Source: Mesorhizobium sp. dw_380 (GTDB lineage: Bacteria > Pseudomonadota > Alphaproteobacteria > Rhizobiales > Rhizobiaceae). Taken from it: a DNA stretch of 64,000 bases. The position numbers and the translations under genes are program-made. A model generated the notes under the pieces. The model searched no databases. It had not been told where the DNA came from and worked only from the letters and a program-made list of their open reading frames with translations. Each line of letters opens with the position of its first letter. Within the stretch, counting starts at the first letter, position 1. Location of the stretch: NCBI RefSeq assembly GCF_018588885.1, contig NZ_JAFFIW010000005.1, positions 186,001-250,000 on the forward strand. Direction: 5' to 3'. Positions 1-8,995 of this stretch are shown here, one piece after another.

Positions 1-284
1 CTGGCGGCGCCGCTATACGCATAGCGCGATCCGCCACTGCAAGTGTTGGGCGCAACGCCGATGCCGGGCGCGATGCCGCGTGGACCGCGACCGGCGGCGC
101 GCCGACAGCGTCAATGACCGAACGCTCTGCCGGTTCGGCCACTGTTTCGGCGCCGACGTGGGCAAGGCGCCTACGTTCTGAACAGACCGCCCGGGCAAAT
201 CGCCACGCTGCCATGCAAGCTGTCCGAGACGGAGACCGGCCGGGAGGCAGCGCCAACCCCTCTCTCAACGACAAGGATGACTAG
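1..284 (+). CDS. trbL: TrbL, C-terminal part (5' truncated by window edge)
   Basis: A frame open from the window edge (codons begin at position 3) ends with TAG at 282-284, immediately before the trbF ATG. The tail is polar and Arg-rich (WARRLRSEQ, then MQAVRDGDRPGG, ending LNDKDD). This is the kind of low-complexity C-terminus that follows the membrane domain in TrbL of rhizobial Trb systems. TrbL is a polytopic inner-membrane protein of the mating-pair formation type IV secretion system. Only about 93 residues are visible and none of the membrane domain, so identity rests on the tail and the L-F-G-I gene order. Confidence 0.65.
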   Translation, partial: GGAAIRIARSATASVGRNADAGRDAAWTATGGAPTASMTERSAGSATVSAPTWARRLRSEQTARANRHAAMQAVRDGDRPGGSANPSLNDKDD

Positions 285-1016
285 ATGCTCTTCAAGCGAC
301 CCGTGCACCGTTACGGCAAAACACCCGAACCGGTCACGCCGTATCAAAAAGCCGCCCAACTGTGGGACGAGCGCATCGGCTCATCTCGACTGCAGGCCAG
401 GAACTGGCGGATCATGGCCCTTGGCTGCCTGGCCTTGGCGACCGGGCTTTCCGGCGGACTCGTATGGCAGTCGATGCAAAGCCGTGTCGTGCCTTATGTC
501 GTCGAGGTCGATGGCTTCGGCGAGACGCGCGCCGTCGCGCCGGCGGTCCGGAATTATGAGCCCTCGGATGCTCAGATCGCCTGGCATCTCGGCCGCTTCA
601 TCCAGAATGTCCGTTCCGTTTCCACCGATCCGGTTTTGGTTCGGCAGAACTGGTTGGCAGCGTACGACTTTGCTAGCGATCGCGCAGCGCTCTTCCTCAA
701 CGAATACGCCAAGGCGAACGACCCCTTCGGTCAGATCGGAACGCGCAGTGTTTCGGTACAGGTCACCAGCGTGGTCAGAGCCTCCGAAAGTTCATTCCAG
801 GTCAAATGGACCGAGCAGGTGTTTGAGCGCGGAAGCCTTGCCAGCACGATGCGCTGGACTGCGATCCTCACGATCGTGATCCGCTCGCCAAGCAATACGG
901 ATCAGCTGCGCAAGAATCCGCTCGGCGTCTTCATCAATGCCATTGACTGGTCACGCGAGCTCGACAGCGCCGTCCCAGCCCCCCTTTCTCCGACGGAGTC
1001 CACCAATGAAAGGTAA
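285..1016 (+). CDS. trbF: Conjugal transfer protein TrbF (VirB8-like)
   Basis: 243 residues, normal for TrbF. The N-terminus contains the conserved TPYQKAAQLWDERIGSS stretch and a single membrane anchor around residues 42-64. A periplasmic VirB8/TrbF fold follows, with VVPYVVEVD just after the anchor and KNPLGVFINAIDWSREL near the end. TrbF is a bitopic inner-membrane assembly factor of the mating channel. The ATG abuts the trbL stop and the stop overlaps the trbG start by 11 bases, so these genes are translationally coupled in the order L, F, G, I. Confidence 0.93.
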   Translation: MLFKRPVHRYGKTPEPVTPYQKAAQLWDERIGSSRLQARNWRIMALGCLALATGLSGGLVWQSMQSRVVPYVVEVDGFGETRAVAPAVRNYEPSDAQIAWHLGRFIQNVRSVSTDPVLVRQNWLAAYDFASDRAALFLNEYAKANDPFGQIGTRSVSVQVTSVVRASESSFQVKWTEQVFERGSLASTMRWTAILTIVIRSPSNTDQLRKNPLGVFINAIDWSRELDSAVPAPLSPTESTNER

Positions 1017-2043
1017 AATGTCACCGATTCGTGCCGTGCTGATCCTATCGGTGTCGGCAGCGGTCGTTTCCGCTTGTGCATCGAAGAAGGTGCCGCCGCC
1101 TGAGATTTCCTATGACGCTGCCGACTTCAAACCGGCCGCGATCGAAAAAGCGCCGGAGAGGCCGATTAGAATTGTCGAGGTGCCAAAACCACTGCCGCTG
1201 CCTGGCCAAATGCAGCCCGAGCCCGGCAAGGCCGAGGACAAGCGCCCTCCTGAAGAACGCGTCGCTGATGCCAACAAAGCCGCGACCCAGCAACCCACCA
1301 AGTACGGGTATGTTAATGCAGTGCAAGTCTACCCCTTCACCGATGGCGCGCTTTATCAACTCTATGCCGCGCCGGAGCGCGTGACCGACATCGCTCTGCA
1401 GCCGGGCGAGAAACTAACCGCCGTGTCGGCTGGCGACACCGTGCGCTGGGTCATTGGCGATACCGCAAGCGGCACCGGTGACAATCAGCGCACCCATGTT
1501 CTGGTAAAACCCTTCGCGCCGGGTCTTGCCACCAATGTCGTCATTACGACGGACCGGCGGACCTATCATTTGCAGCTTCAAAGCACCGAGAAGACCGCAA
1601 TGGCGGCAATCTCCTGGACCTACAGCCAAGACCAGATCATCGCGCTTCGCCAGCGCAATGCTCAAGCCGAGGCAGTTACACCGGTCGCGTCGAACATCGC
1701 GCTCGAAAACCTTCGCTTTCGCTACTCAATCAGTGGCGACACACCGCCCTGGAGACCGACGCGAGCCTTCGACGACGGCAGCAAGGTCTATATTGAGTTC
1801 CCTCGTCGCATAGATCAGGGCGAGGCGCCACCACTCTTCATCGTCGGCGCAGATGGGAGCAGCGAGCTCGTCAACTATCGCGTGCGCGGCAACTATTACA
1901 TCGTCGATCGGCTCTTCGCCGCGGCCGAACTTCGCCTCGGCACCAAGCGGCAGCAGGTGATCCGCATCAGCAGGATTGACGGCAGGCAACCGCAACGGCG
2001 GATCTCGCTCTTTCGCGGCAGCCGGCGAGGTGAGGGCTCATGA
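1006..2043 (+). CDS. trbG: Conjugal transfer protein TrbG (VirB9-like) lipoprotein
   Basis: 345 residues from the ATG at 1006, chosen because it overlaps the trbF stop and begins directly with a signal sequence ending VVSAC, a plausible lipobox with Cys at about residue 24. An upstream in-frame ATG at 937 would bury the signal sequence. A proline-rich stretch (about 25-90) precedes the VirB9/TrbG domain, with TNVVITTDRRTYHLQL and NLRFRYSISGD typical of the family. TrbG belongs to the outer-membrane part of the Trb secretion channel together with TrbI. The stop overlaps the trbI start (ATGA). Confidence 0.93.
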   Translation: MKGKMSPIRAVLILSVSAAVVSACASKKVPPPEISYDAADFKPAAIEKAPERPIRIVEVPKPLPLPGQMQPEPGKAEDKRPPEERVADANKAATQQPTKYGYVNAVQVYPFTDGALYQLYAAPERVTDIALQPGEKLTAVSAGDTVRWVIGDTASGTGDNQRTHVLVKPFAPGLATNVVITTDRRTYHLQLQSTEKTAMAAISWTYSQDQIIALRQRNAQAEAVTPVASNIALENLRFRYSISGDTPPWRPTRAFDDGSKVYIEFPRRIDQGEAPPLFIVGADGSSELVNYRVRGNYYIVDRLFAAAELRLGTKRQQVIRISRIDGRQPQRRISLFRGSRRGEGS

Positions 2044-3254
2044 TCGAAAATTCCCGCTCTGGCATCCCGCCGAAACTGGATCCCGAGGAACTGCAGCTTC
2101 GGGCCTCTCCCCGCCGCGTGGTGCGGTTCAGGCGCGGTGTGATCATCGCTATCGCAGCGCTCGGATCCGGCGCTGTCTTCGGCGTTACCATGATCGCCCT
2201 CCAGGGGCCGGCCCTTCGCATCAGGGATCAGGCGGAAGATCTCTACAACACTGAGCGCAAACCAACCGCCGAGGGACTCGATACGCTTCCCCATGACTAT
2301 TCCGGCATGAAGCCAAAGCCTCCCGTCCTTGGGCTACCTTTGCCGGGCGACCTCGGCCGCCCCATCCTCGAGCGGCAGCGCCAGCTCGGCATCGTGCCGG
2401 GCCAAGACATCTCGGCCGAGGAGCAGCGTCTAGCGCAGCAGGCGATCGAAGCGCGTGAATCGCGGGTGCTTTTCCGCGTCGAAAATCGAGCTCAACAGAC
2501 AGATGTCGGAGAGAGCGTGCAAACTGCTCAGCATCCATTTGAGGCGCTTCCCCAATCCGAAGCAGGACGCGCGTCAGCCTCGGTGGCGGCGGCGGAAGGC
2601 GACCAGAACAATCAGCAGCGAAAGCTTGATTTTCTCAGCCAGCGGAGCACTGGCGGGATCTACAATCCGCATGCGCTTCAGACGCCGATCTCGCCATATC
2701 AACTGATGGCTGGCAGCGTGATTGCCGCCAGCCTGATCACCGGCATCAATTCCGATTTGCCGGGCCTTGTCGTCGCGCAAGTCACCGAAAATGTGCACGA
2801 CACGGTCACGGGCAACATATTGCTGATTCCGCAGGGCTCACGTCTTATCGGCGTCTACGACAGCGTCGTCGCGTTCGGGCAAAAGCGAGCGCTGCTGGTC
2901 TGGCAGCGCATTCTGCTGCCCGACGGCTCGTCGGCCGAAATCGACAATCTGCCCGCGAGCGACACCGCCGGCTACGCAGGGCTGGAAGACAAAGTCGATT
3001 TCCACACTTGGCAGATGATCAAGGGAGTGGCGCTTGCCACATTGCTCGGTGTCGGCACAGAATTCAGCCTCGGCGAAAACGAGAGCGATCTGGTCAAGGC
3101 GATCCGGGAATCAGCCCAGCAGAACGCCAGTCGAGCCGGCCAGCGCATCACCGAAAAAAACCTCAATATCCAGCCCACCATCGTCGTCCGCCCAGGTTGG
3201 CCACTGCGCGTCATCGTGCACAAGGACATCGTGCTGCGGCCATACGCCAGTTGA
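2040..3254 (+). CDS. trbI: Conjugal transfer protein TrbI (VirB10-like)
   Basis: 404 residues. A short cytoplasmic N-terminus is followed by one membrane segment at about 36-56 and a Pro/Gln-rich periplasmic linker. The C-terminal TrbI/VirB10 domain has SPYQLMAGSVIAASLITGIN, LLIPQGSRLIGVYDS and the late VRPGWPLRVIVHKDIVL. VirB10-like proteins span the periplasm and link inner and outer parts of the secretion channel. The start overlaps the trbG stop by four bases. No trbH lies between G and I, as is common in rhizobial ICE-type Trb operons. Confidence 0.94.
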   Translation: MIENSRSGIPPKLDPEELQLRASPRRVVRFRRGVIIAIAALGSGAVFGVTMIALQGPALRIRDQAEDLYNTERKPTAEGLDTLPHDYSGMKPKPPVLGLPLPGDLGRPILERQRQLGIVPGQDISAEEQRLAQQAIEARESRVLFRVENRAQQTDVGESVQTAQHPFEALPQSEAGRASASVAAAEGDQNNQQRKLDFLSQRSTGGIYNPHALQTPISPYQLMAGSVIAASLITGINSDLPGLVVAQVTENVHDTVTGNILLIPQGSRLIGVYDSVVAFGQKRALLVWQRILLPDGSSAEIDNLPASDTAGYAGLEDKVDFHTWQMIKGVALATLLGVGTEFSLGENESDLVKAIRESAQQNASRAGQRITEKNLNIQPTIVVRPGWPLRVIVHKDIVLRPYAS

Positions 3255-3266
3255 GCAGGAGTTATC

Positions 3267-3509
3267 ATGGCTGACCTGAAACTTGGAAAACTTCCGGACC
3301 GAACAGCTTCGAAGATCACCATTACCGTCAGCGCGGAGCTGAGCCAAACACTCAAGGAGTATGCTGCACTTTACCGTCAGACCTATGGTCAGTCTGAAAC
3401 CGTGGCAGAACTCATCCCTTTCATGCTGGCGGCGTTTCTGGAAGGCGACCGAGCCTTTGCCAGGGCCAGAAAAGAACGTCTGCCGACGGAGCTTGCCGGA
3501 AAATCGTGA
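3267..3509 (+). CDS. DUF2274 domain protein, trb-operon associated
   Basis: 80 residues, with the DUF2274 pattern: LGKLPDR, TITVSAELSQTLKEYA, then TVAELIPFMLAAFLEGDRAF. Genes of this family are characteristically found directly after trbI in rhizobial and other alphaproteobacterial Trb operons; their function is unknown. The start lies 12 bases after the trbI stop and is preceded by AGGAG (GAGCAGGAGTTATC), a clear ribosome binding site. The ribbon-helix-helix-like look (short strand then helix) suggests a possible DNA-binding role, which is inference only. Confidence 0.85.
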   Translation: MADLKLGKLPDRTASKITITVSAELSQTLKEYAALYRQTYGQSETVAELIPFMLAAFLEGDRAFARARKERLPTELAGKS

Positions 3510-3598
3510 CTCCTCCGCTAGGGCAGCTGGAACATTGCCTAGCTGTCGCGACCTACCTGCTCCTCGCGAAGCATAGGATCAAACCCCTTGGAATGTAG
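3506..3598 (+). pseudogene. Truncated remnant of a small hypothetical protein family (intact copy at 20522)
   Basis: A 30-residue frame starting GTG at 3506 and overlapping the DUF2274 stop (GTGA). It contains LEHCLAVATYLLLAKHR. The segment LEWCLAVAAYLVIRHG of the intact 111-residue protein at 20522-20857 is clearly similar, so this looks like a shortened relative in which the C-terminal half is lost. It may still be translated by coupling to the upstream gene. Whether it is a functional micropeptide or a relic cannot be told from sequence alone. Confidence 0.45.
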
Positions 3599-3744
3599 GT
3601 ATGCGCAAGAGAGGATGTGGAAGGAGATACCGCGCAACAGCCTAAGTTTGCATTTTCGATTTGATGCGGTAGTCGCCTATGAGCGGTCAAAACGAACGCA
3701 GCTGGTTCGCCGATCGACCAAACGGCGAGCGCACTGTGCTTTGC

Positions 3745-5094
3745 TCAGACCGCCACCGAGTGCCTCGCCGTTCCCCCTTTGAAATATGTATCGAACTTGG
3801 CCGCGATGGTTCGAATGAAGGGGCGACTTTCAGTCCGTACGAGGAAACTGTCACCATCGAATTCAAGCGCTCGGGCAGGATCGTGGAGTGCGATGGACCT
3901 CGAGCGATGAAGGAGCTGCTCGCCGGCTTTGCCGAACCGCTCCACCAGATCGACTGCCGAGAAGGCAAAATCACACATCAGCCGCTCGATGATCCAGCCA
4001 CGGACGCGATCGTCGTCGGAAAGGGCAACGCCGCGGACGGCAGCCAACCCGCCATCCGCAACCATGCGCCCGTACCCGGCAGTCGAAGCCATGTTTTGCA
4101 CGTAGCCTTGGCGAAAACGACCGATGGACGAAGGGCCAAGTCCGATCAGTGTCGGGCAGCGATCCTCAGTGTAGCCCTGAAAATTGCGATGCAAAACTCC
4201 TGCGCGGGCCGCTATGGCCAGCGCATCGTCGGGCTTCGCGAAATGATCGAGTCCTATTGCCTCATATCCCTTGGCGACAATTGCCCGCGCCGCGAGTTGA
4301 GATTGGGCGAAACGCTCAGTGGGACTCGGCAGCCATGCCTCGTCGATCATCGTCTGATGCTTCTTGAACCAGGGCACATGTGCGTAGCCGAACAGGGCCA
4401 TCCGGTCTGGCTCCAAGGTCAGTGCCTGCGCCACCGTGGAACAGATCGTCTCGCGTGTCTGATTCGGGAGCCCGTAGAGCAGGTCCAGATTGACCGATTC
4501 GACGCCCCGCGAACGAACCCCGTCGACGACTGCCTTGGTCTGCAAAAAACTCTGCTCACGATTAATTGCTTTTTGCACTTGCGGATCGAAATCCTGCACG
4601 CCGAGGCTCGCCCGGGTTACGCCGATTTGAGCAAGTGCATCAAGGCGCGCCTTGTCCATGTCGTTGGTTTCGATTTCGATGCTGACCGTAGCATCCGGGA
4701 GAAAGTCGAAGCTGTCCCGCAAGGCCGCTCCAAGAGCAACCATATCATCGGGCCTCAGAATAGTTGGCGAACCGCCACCGAAGTGGATTGCACGGACATG
4801 TGCCTTGCCGCTCAGCAGACCGGCAATCGTGACGATTTCGGCATTCAGCGAGCGCAGATAAGCGGCCACCGGCTCATATTGGTGCGTCTGCTTGGTGTGG
4901 CAGGCGCAGAACCAGCAGAGCTTGTCGCAGTAAGGAATGTGCAGGTACAGCGAGATTTCGTCGCCGCTTTCCAGCGTCTCCAACCAGCCACGGTAAATGG
5001 CAGCATCGATCCCCGAATGGAAATGCGGCGCCGTCGGATAGCTGGTGTAGCGTGGGACGTTCTCGCTGAGTTTGACAGCTATTTCCGATTGCAT
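3745..5094 (-). CDS. hemN: Oxygen-independent coproporphyrinogen III oxidase HemN
   Basis: Radical-SAM enzyme converting coproporphyrinogen III to protoporphyrinogen IX without oxygen, supplying heme under micro-oxic conditions. From the ATG at 5094 it is 449 residues, normal for HemN. The radical-SAM cluster motif CxxxCxxC is visible in YCDKLCWFC, preceded by SLYLHIPYC. Other HemN landmarks are AIHFGGGSPT, SIEIETNDM, ASLGVQDFD, LDLLYGLPNQT and GYAHVPW. An upstream in-frame ATG at 5178 would place a FixK/FNR box (5149-5162) inside the gene, so 5094 is preferred. Divergent from the Fnr-family gene at 5247, which probably controls it. Confidence 0.93.
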   Translation of the reverse strand: MQSEIAVKLSENVPRYTSYPTAPHFHSGIDAAIYRGWLETLESGDEISLYLHIPYCDKLCWFCACHTKQTHQYEPVAAYLRSLNAEIVTIAGLLSGKAHVRAIHFGGGSPTILRPDDMVALGAALRDSFDFLPDATVSIEIETNDMDKARLDALAQIGVTRASLGVQDFDPQVQKAINREQSFLQTKAVVDGVRSRGVESVNLDLLYGLPNQTRETICSTVAQALTLEPDRMALFGYAHVPWFKKHQTMIDEAWLPSPTERFAQSQLAARAIVAKGYEAIGLDHFAKPDDALAIAARAGVLHRNFQGYTEDRCPTLIGLGPSSIGRFRQGYVQNMASTAGYGRMVADGGLAAVRGVALSDDDRVRGWIIERLMCDFAFSAVDLVERFGKAGEQLLHRSRSIALHDPARALEFDGDSFLVRTESRPFIRTIAAKFDTYFKGGTARHSVAV

Positions 5095-5148
5095 CTCGCG
5101 TTCACCGTGTTGCCCGCCGGAACACTGCACGCATCGCTGAAGCAGACC

Positions 5149-5162
5149 CTGATCTCGATCAG
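5149..5162. promoter_or_regulatory. FixK/FNR box between hemN and the fnr-like gene
   Basis: CTGATCTCGATCAG is a perfect palindrome of the anaerobox class (consensus TTGAT-N4-ATCAA), differing only at the two outermost positions. Its centre is about 61 bases upstream of the preferred hemN start and about 91 bases upstream of the fnr-like start, so it could serve either promoter. The call is by pattern and position only. Confidence 0.6.
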
Positions 5163-5246
5163 CCGCGCTCATGGACAAACCGCCGCAGGATTTCTCTACC
5201 CTGGATGGGTATCCTGCCGGCAGTTAGGATCGGGTAAGGCGAACGC

Positions 5247-5990
5247 ATGACCTTTCGGCAAGACATTCATAGTTCCGGCATTCCTGTTCTTTGCTTCCCT
5301 TGCGAGGCACGGCGTCGCGGTGTCTGCGGTGCGCTCGATCCAGACAATTTGGTTGGGCTCGCCAAGACTTGCTCGCGTCGCCGGATCGAGTCAGGAATGG
5401 AGTTGACCGGCGAGGCACAGAACGTCGACAGCTACTCCAACGTGCTTTCAGGCGTTGTAAAGCTATCAAAGAGCCTGTCGGATGGGCGCCAGCAGATCGT
5501 CGGTCTCCAGTTTGCACCGGATTTTCTGGGACGTCCTTTCAAGGTGGAAAGCTCGATCAATGCGGAAGCGGCAACAGCAGTCACGCTGTGTTCGTTTCCG
5601 CGAGCGGCCGTCGAACGGATGATGAAGGCGTCACGGGAATTCGAGCATCGCCTGCTCAAACAGACGCTGAATGAACTCGATGAGGCGCGCGAGTGGATGG
5701 TGACGCTGGGGCGCAAGACAGCTCCGGAAAAGGTGGCGACTTTTCTCCTCATGATGGCCCGGAATATCGATTCCAGTCTCGATGCGGCTTCCGGGTCGGC
5801 GTCCTTCGATCTGCCGCTGACGCGTGTCGAAATGTCTGATTTCCTTGGAATCACCAACGAGACCGTGAGCCGCCAACTGACGCGATTGCGGGCTGACGGG
5901 GTGATTCGGATTGAGAACGCACGCCATGTGACGGTGGACAGCATAAGCCGTCTGGAGAAGCGCTGTGGCGGCGGACGCGAGCGGCCCTAA
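5247..5990 (+). CDS. fnrN: Crp/Fnr-family oxygen sensor, FnrN/FixK-like, with Fe-S cysteines
   Basis: 247 residues. N-terminal cysteines follow the FnrN spacing C-x2-C-x7-C (Cys 16, 19, 27 in VLCFPCEARRRGVC). An additional Cys lies in AVTLCSFP (about 116), the set expected to bind an oxygen-labile [4Fe-4S] cluster. An effector-fold domain and a dimer helix (about 125-160) precede a winged helix-turn-helix with DFLGITNETVSRQLTRL. The E-x2-SR recognition pattern is the one FNR uses to read TTGA half-sites. Expected role: activation of hemN and fixNOQP at low oxygen. The clustered cysteines favour FnrN over cysteine-poor FixK. AAGG lies about nine bases before the ATG. Confidence 0.85.
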   Translation: MTFRQDIHSSGIPVLCFPCEARRRGVCGALDPDNLVGLAKTCSRRRIESGMELTGEAQNVDSYSNVLSGVVKLSKSLSDGRQQIVGLQFAPDFLGRPFKVESSINAEAATAVTLCSFPRAAVERMMKASREFEHRLLKQTLNELDEAREWMVTLGRKTAPEKVATFLLMMARNIDSSLDAASGSASFDLPLTRVEMSDFLGITNETVSRQLTRLRADGVIRIENARHVTVDSISRLEKRCGGGRERP

Positions 5991-6481
5991 GCGGCGAGGC
6001 CATGTCGCATGACTCCGGGGCGGGCCGTGTTTGCCTTTTAATGCGATGTTGCCGCGCCTTCGACGAAGCGGCGTCACGGTCGAGACAAACAGCTTTCGGG
6101 CTTTGATAGGAACGTGACCAATCGCCAGGTGTGTTTCGGCACATACCGGCGAAGCATGGTCCTTAATCTGCCACGGCTCGGCGGAACGATCGCGTTCGTT
6201 TCCAATGGGATCCGAACAACGTTTGGCAGGGCATCGGCAATAGCATCCAACGCGCGCAGGGCCTCAGCTTTCGCCTCAGCGATCGCGTCTGCGCCCGCCC
6301 AACCCAGGGAACGCCTTCCATGAGGGGGTGAGCCCGCGCTGCGTTCCTCGTTCATTCGCCACCTGCTGATTGCGCCGCACAAAATCGTGCGGCCTGACAT
6401 AGATCAGGGCGAGGGGGCGGCGGCTGCGCGATTAGTGCGCTGCGGATTTGGCATCCACCAGATTCGAGATCGGGATCTGCA
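5991..6481. other. Intergenic region before fixN
   Basis: 491 bases. The only element I can support is the FixK/FNR box at 6394-6407. Short frames occur on both strands. The most protein-like is a 108-codon minus-strand frame at 6074-6400 with an Ala-rich helical stretch, but it has no recognisable family and its 5' end runs into the box. I treat it as non-coding or a relic. Confidence 0.5.
6394..6407 (+). promoter_or_regulatory. FixK/FNR box upstream of fixNOQP
   Basis: CTGACATAGATCAG matches the FixK/FNR core TGA-N6-TCA with symmetric outer C and G. The box centre is about 81 bases upstream of the fixN ATG. With class II spacing (box centred 41.5 bases upstream of the start point) transcription would begin near 6442, leaving a leader of about 40 bases. 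This is the expected control point for cbb3 oxidase. Confidence 0.7.
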
Positions 6482-8101
6482 ATGAAATTCGGCACAGAGA
6501 TCGTCCTTCTAAGCGTGTTCGCTTTTGCGGCCCTGGTGGCCGCCGGCTTCGGCGTGGATGAACCTTTCCGCCGACACATGTGGGTGTTGTTCTTCGCAGT
6601 GGCTGGTTTCACTGCGATCCTGTTGCGCAACACGGAGTTCAGGCCAGCAGCTCCGATTGACCCATCCGCTTACATGGATGGTCCGATCCGCTACGGCGCG
6701 ATCGCCACCGTGTTCTGGGGTGTCGTCGGCATGCTGGTCGGCGTGGTGATCGCGCTGCAGCTCGCCTACCCCGATCTCAACATCCAGCCCTGGTTCAATT
6801 TCGGTCGTTTGCGGCCGTTGCACACATCCGGTGTCGTTTTCGCCTTCGGCGGCAACGCGCTGCTTTGCACGTCTCTGTATGTCGTGCAGCGCACCTGCCG
6901 CGCGCGCCTCTTCGGCCGTGATCTCGCCTGGTTCGTCTTCTGGGGCTACCAGCTTTTCATCGTCATGGCCGCGACCGGCTACCTGCTCGGCATCACCGAG
7001 GGCCGCGAGTACGCCGAACCCGAATGGTATGTGGATGTCTGGCTGACCATCGTCTGGGTCGCCTACCTCATTCTGTTCCTTGGCACGATCCTGAAGCGCA
7101 AGGAACCGCATATCTACGTGGCCAACTGGTTCTACCTGTCGTTCATCGTGACCATCGCGATGCTGCATGTGGTCAACAACCTGTCCATACCAGTCTCGTT
7201 CCTGGGCTCCAAGAGCTACTCCGCCTTTTCAGGGGTCCAGGACGCCTTGACGCAATGGTGGTACGGCCACAACGCGGTCGGCTTCTTTCTCACCGCCGGC
7301 TTCCTCGGCATGATGTATTATTTCGTGCCCAAGCAGGCGAACCGGCCAGTCTATTCGTACCGGCTGTCGATCGTCCATTTCTGGGCTATCATCTTTCTCT
7401 ACATCTGGGCCGGGCCGCATCACCTGCACTACACCGCCTTGCCCGATTGGGCGCAGACGCTCGGCATGGTGTTCTCGATCATGCTGTGGATGCCGTCCTG
7501 GGGCGGCATGATCAACGGCCTGATGACGCTGTCCGGCGCCTGGGACAAGCTGCGCACCGATCCGATCATACGCATGATGGTGATGGCCGTCGCCTTCTAT
7601 GGCATGTCGACCTTCGAAGGCCCCATCATGGCGATCCGGGCGGTCAATTCGCTGTCGCATTATACCGACTGGACCATCGGGCACGTCCATTCGGGTGCGC
7701 TCGGCTGGGTCGGCATGATCTCGTTCGGCGCGATCTACTACATGGTCCCGAAGCTCTGGAACCGTCAACGGCTCTACTCGCTGAGGCTCGTCACCTGGCA
7801 CTTCTGGCTGGCGACACTCGGGATCGTCGTCTACGCCGCGGTGATGTGGGTGTCCGGCATCATGCAGGGCCTGATGTGGCGCGAATATGGCGAGCAGGGC
7901 TTCCTCGTCTACTCCTTCGCCGAAACCGTCGCCGCCATGCACCCCTACTATGTCATGCGCGCCATCGGCGGCGCCATGTACCTCTCCGGCGCCCTGATCA
8001 TGGCCTGGAACATCACCAGGACCATCCTCGGCCACCAGCGCGAGGAGGAGCCGATGCCGAGCCCCGTCGCCATCCGACCTGCGCGATCAGGAGCCAGGTA
8101 A
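6482..8101 (+). CDS. fixN: cbb3-type cytochrome c oxidase subunit I (FixN/CcoN)
   Basis: 539 residues, a twelve-plus-helix heme-copper oxidase catalytic subunit. Expected ligand histidines are visible in [14 protein letters not shown] (low-spin heme), [11 protein letters not shown] (CuB His, with the later Tyr in GMMYYFVP), [14 protein letters not shown] (CuB His pair) and [10 protein letters not shown] (heme ligands). The cbb3 enzyme has high oxygen affinity and supports respiration in nodules or other micro-oxic niches. The stop TAA overlaps the fixO ATG by one base. A FixK/FNR box lies upstream at 6394-6407. Confidence 0.97.
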   Translation: MKFGTEIVLLSVFAFAALVAAGFGVDEPFRRHMWVLFFAVAGFTAILLRNTEFRPAAPIDPSAYMDGPIRYGAIATVFWGVVGMLVGVVIALQLAYPDLNIQPWFNFGRLRPLHTSGVVFAFGGNALLCTSLYVVQRTCRARLFGRDLAWFVFWGYQLFIVMAATGYLLGITEGREYAEPEWYVDVWLTIVWVAYLILFLGTILKRKEPHIYVANWFYLSFIVTIAMLHVVNNLSIPVSFLGSKSYSAFSGVQDALTQWWYGHNAVGFFLTAGFLGMMYYFVPKQANRPVYSYRLSIVHFWAIIFLYIWAGPHHLHYTALPDWAQTLGMVFSIMLWMPSWGGMINGLMTLSGAWDKLRTDPIIRMMVMAVAFYGMSTFEGPIMAIRAVNSLSHYTDWTIGHVHSGALGWVGMISFGAIYYMVPKLWNRQRLYSLRLVTWHFWLATLGIVVYAAVMWVSGIMQGLMWREYGEQGFLVYSFAETVAAMHPYYVMRAIGGAMYLSGALIMAWNITRTILGHQREEEPMPSPVAIRPARSGAR

Positions 8102-8832
8102 TGGGCTTGATGGACAAACACGCAATCATCGAGAAGAACGCCACGCTTCTTCTCGTTGGCTCGCTGCTCGTGGTGACGGTCGGCGGCATCGTCGAGATCG
8201 CGCCTCTCTTCTATCTCGACAATACGATCGAGAAGGTGGAAGGCATGCGCCCCTATTCGCCGCTCGAACTTGTCGGGCGCAACATCTATATGCGCGAGGG
8301 CTGCTACCTCTGTCATAGCCAGATGATCAGGCCGTTCCGCGACGAAGTTGAGCGCTATGGCCACTACAGCCTGGCTGCCGAGTCCATGTACGATCACCCC
8401 TTCCAGTGGGGATCGAAGCGCACCGGGCCGGATCTCGCCAGAGTTGGCGACCGCTACTCGAATGCATGGCATGTCGCGCATCTTACCGACCCGCGCTCGG
8501 TGGTGCCGGAATCGATCATGCCGAGCTATGGGTTCCTGAAAGACACGCCGATCGACGTGAAGGATTTCTCGACGCATCTGGTCGCCAACAGGCTTGTAGC
8601 CGTCCCTTACACGGATGACATGATCGCCCACGCCAATGCGGATCTGGGGGCGCAGGCCGATCCCAATGCCGACACATCAGGCCTTGAGGCGCGTTACCCA
8701 AAAGCCAAGATCGGCGACTTCGACGGCAACCCGCAACAGGTCACCGAAATGGATGCCCTGCTCGCCTACCTGCAGATGCTTGGCACACTGGTCGACTTCA
8801 AAAATTACGACGAAGCCGCCGGCTACCGCTGA
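8101..8832 (+). CDS. fixO: cbb3 oxidase mono-heme cytochrome c subunit (FixO/CcoO)
   Basis: 243 residues from the ATG at 8101, which overlaps the fixN stop by one base; a second ATG three codons later is also possible. An N-terminal membrane anchor (about 17-38) precedes the periplasmic cytochrome c domain with heme motif CYLCH in [19 protein letters not shown]. The axial Met is probably in [10 protein letters not shown]. The sequence [18 protein letters not shown] is typical of CcoO. The frame is open upstream through fixN, but that part is out-of-frame shadow. Confidence 0.97.
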   Translation: MGLMDKHAIIEKNATLLLVGSLLVVTVGGIVEIAPLFYLDNTIEKVEGMRPYSPLELVGRNIYMREGCYLCHSQMIRPFRDEVERYGHYSLAAESMYDHPFQWGSKRTGPDLARVGDRYSNAWHVAHLTDPRSVVPESIMPSYGFLKDTPIDVKDFSTHLVANRLVAVPYTDDMIAHANADLGAQADPNADTSGLEARYPKAKIGDFDGNPQQVTEMDALLAYLQMLGTLVDFKNYDEAAGYR

Positions 8833-8843
8833 GGAGAACGCTG

Positions 8844-8993
8844 ATGACCTACAATTTGATGCGGGCGTTTGCCGACAGCTGGGGCCTGGTTGCGATGGCG
8901 CTGTTCTTCGTGGGGTGCATCGCCTTTGCCCTACGCCCCGGCAGCCGAAGGCTGGCCGACGAAGCGGCCCGCATTCCGCTCGAGGACGAGTGA
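8844..8993 (+). CDS. fixQ: cbb3 oxidase small subunit FixQ/CcoQ
   Basis: A 49-residue protein in the canonical position between fixO and fixP. It has one membrane helix (LVAMALFFVGCIAFAL, about residues 15-30) followed by a basic then acidic tail (RPGSRR to PLEDE). CcoQ stabilises the cbb3 complex. AGGAGAA precedes the ATG by about six bases, 11 bases after the fixO stop. fixP begins two bases after its stop. Confidence 0.92.
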   Translation: MTYNLMRAFADSWGLVAMALFFVGCIAFALRPGSRRLADEAARIPLEDE

Positions 8994-8995
8994 TC

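Noticed and set aside
5095..5178. Longer HemN start at 5178
   Set aside because: Would place the FixK/FNR box inside the coding region and adds residues not typical of HemN.
3679..5250. Long plus-strand open frame opposite hemN
   Set aside because: It is the antisense shadow of a clear radical-SAM HemN gene, has no ribosome site and no family resemblance.
6074..6400. Minus-strand 108-codon frame upstream of fixN with an Ala-rich helical stretch
   Set aside because: Overlaps the FixK/FNR box at its start, has no ribosome site and no recognisable family; could be a relic but not supportable as a gene.
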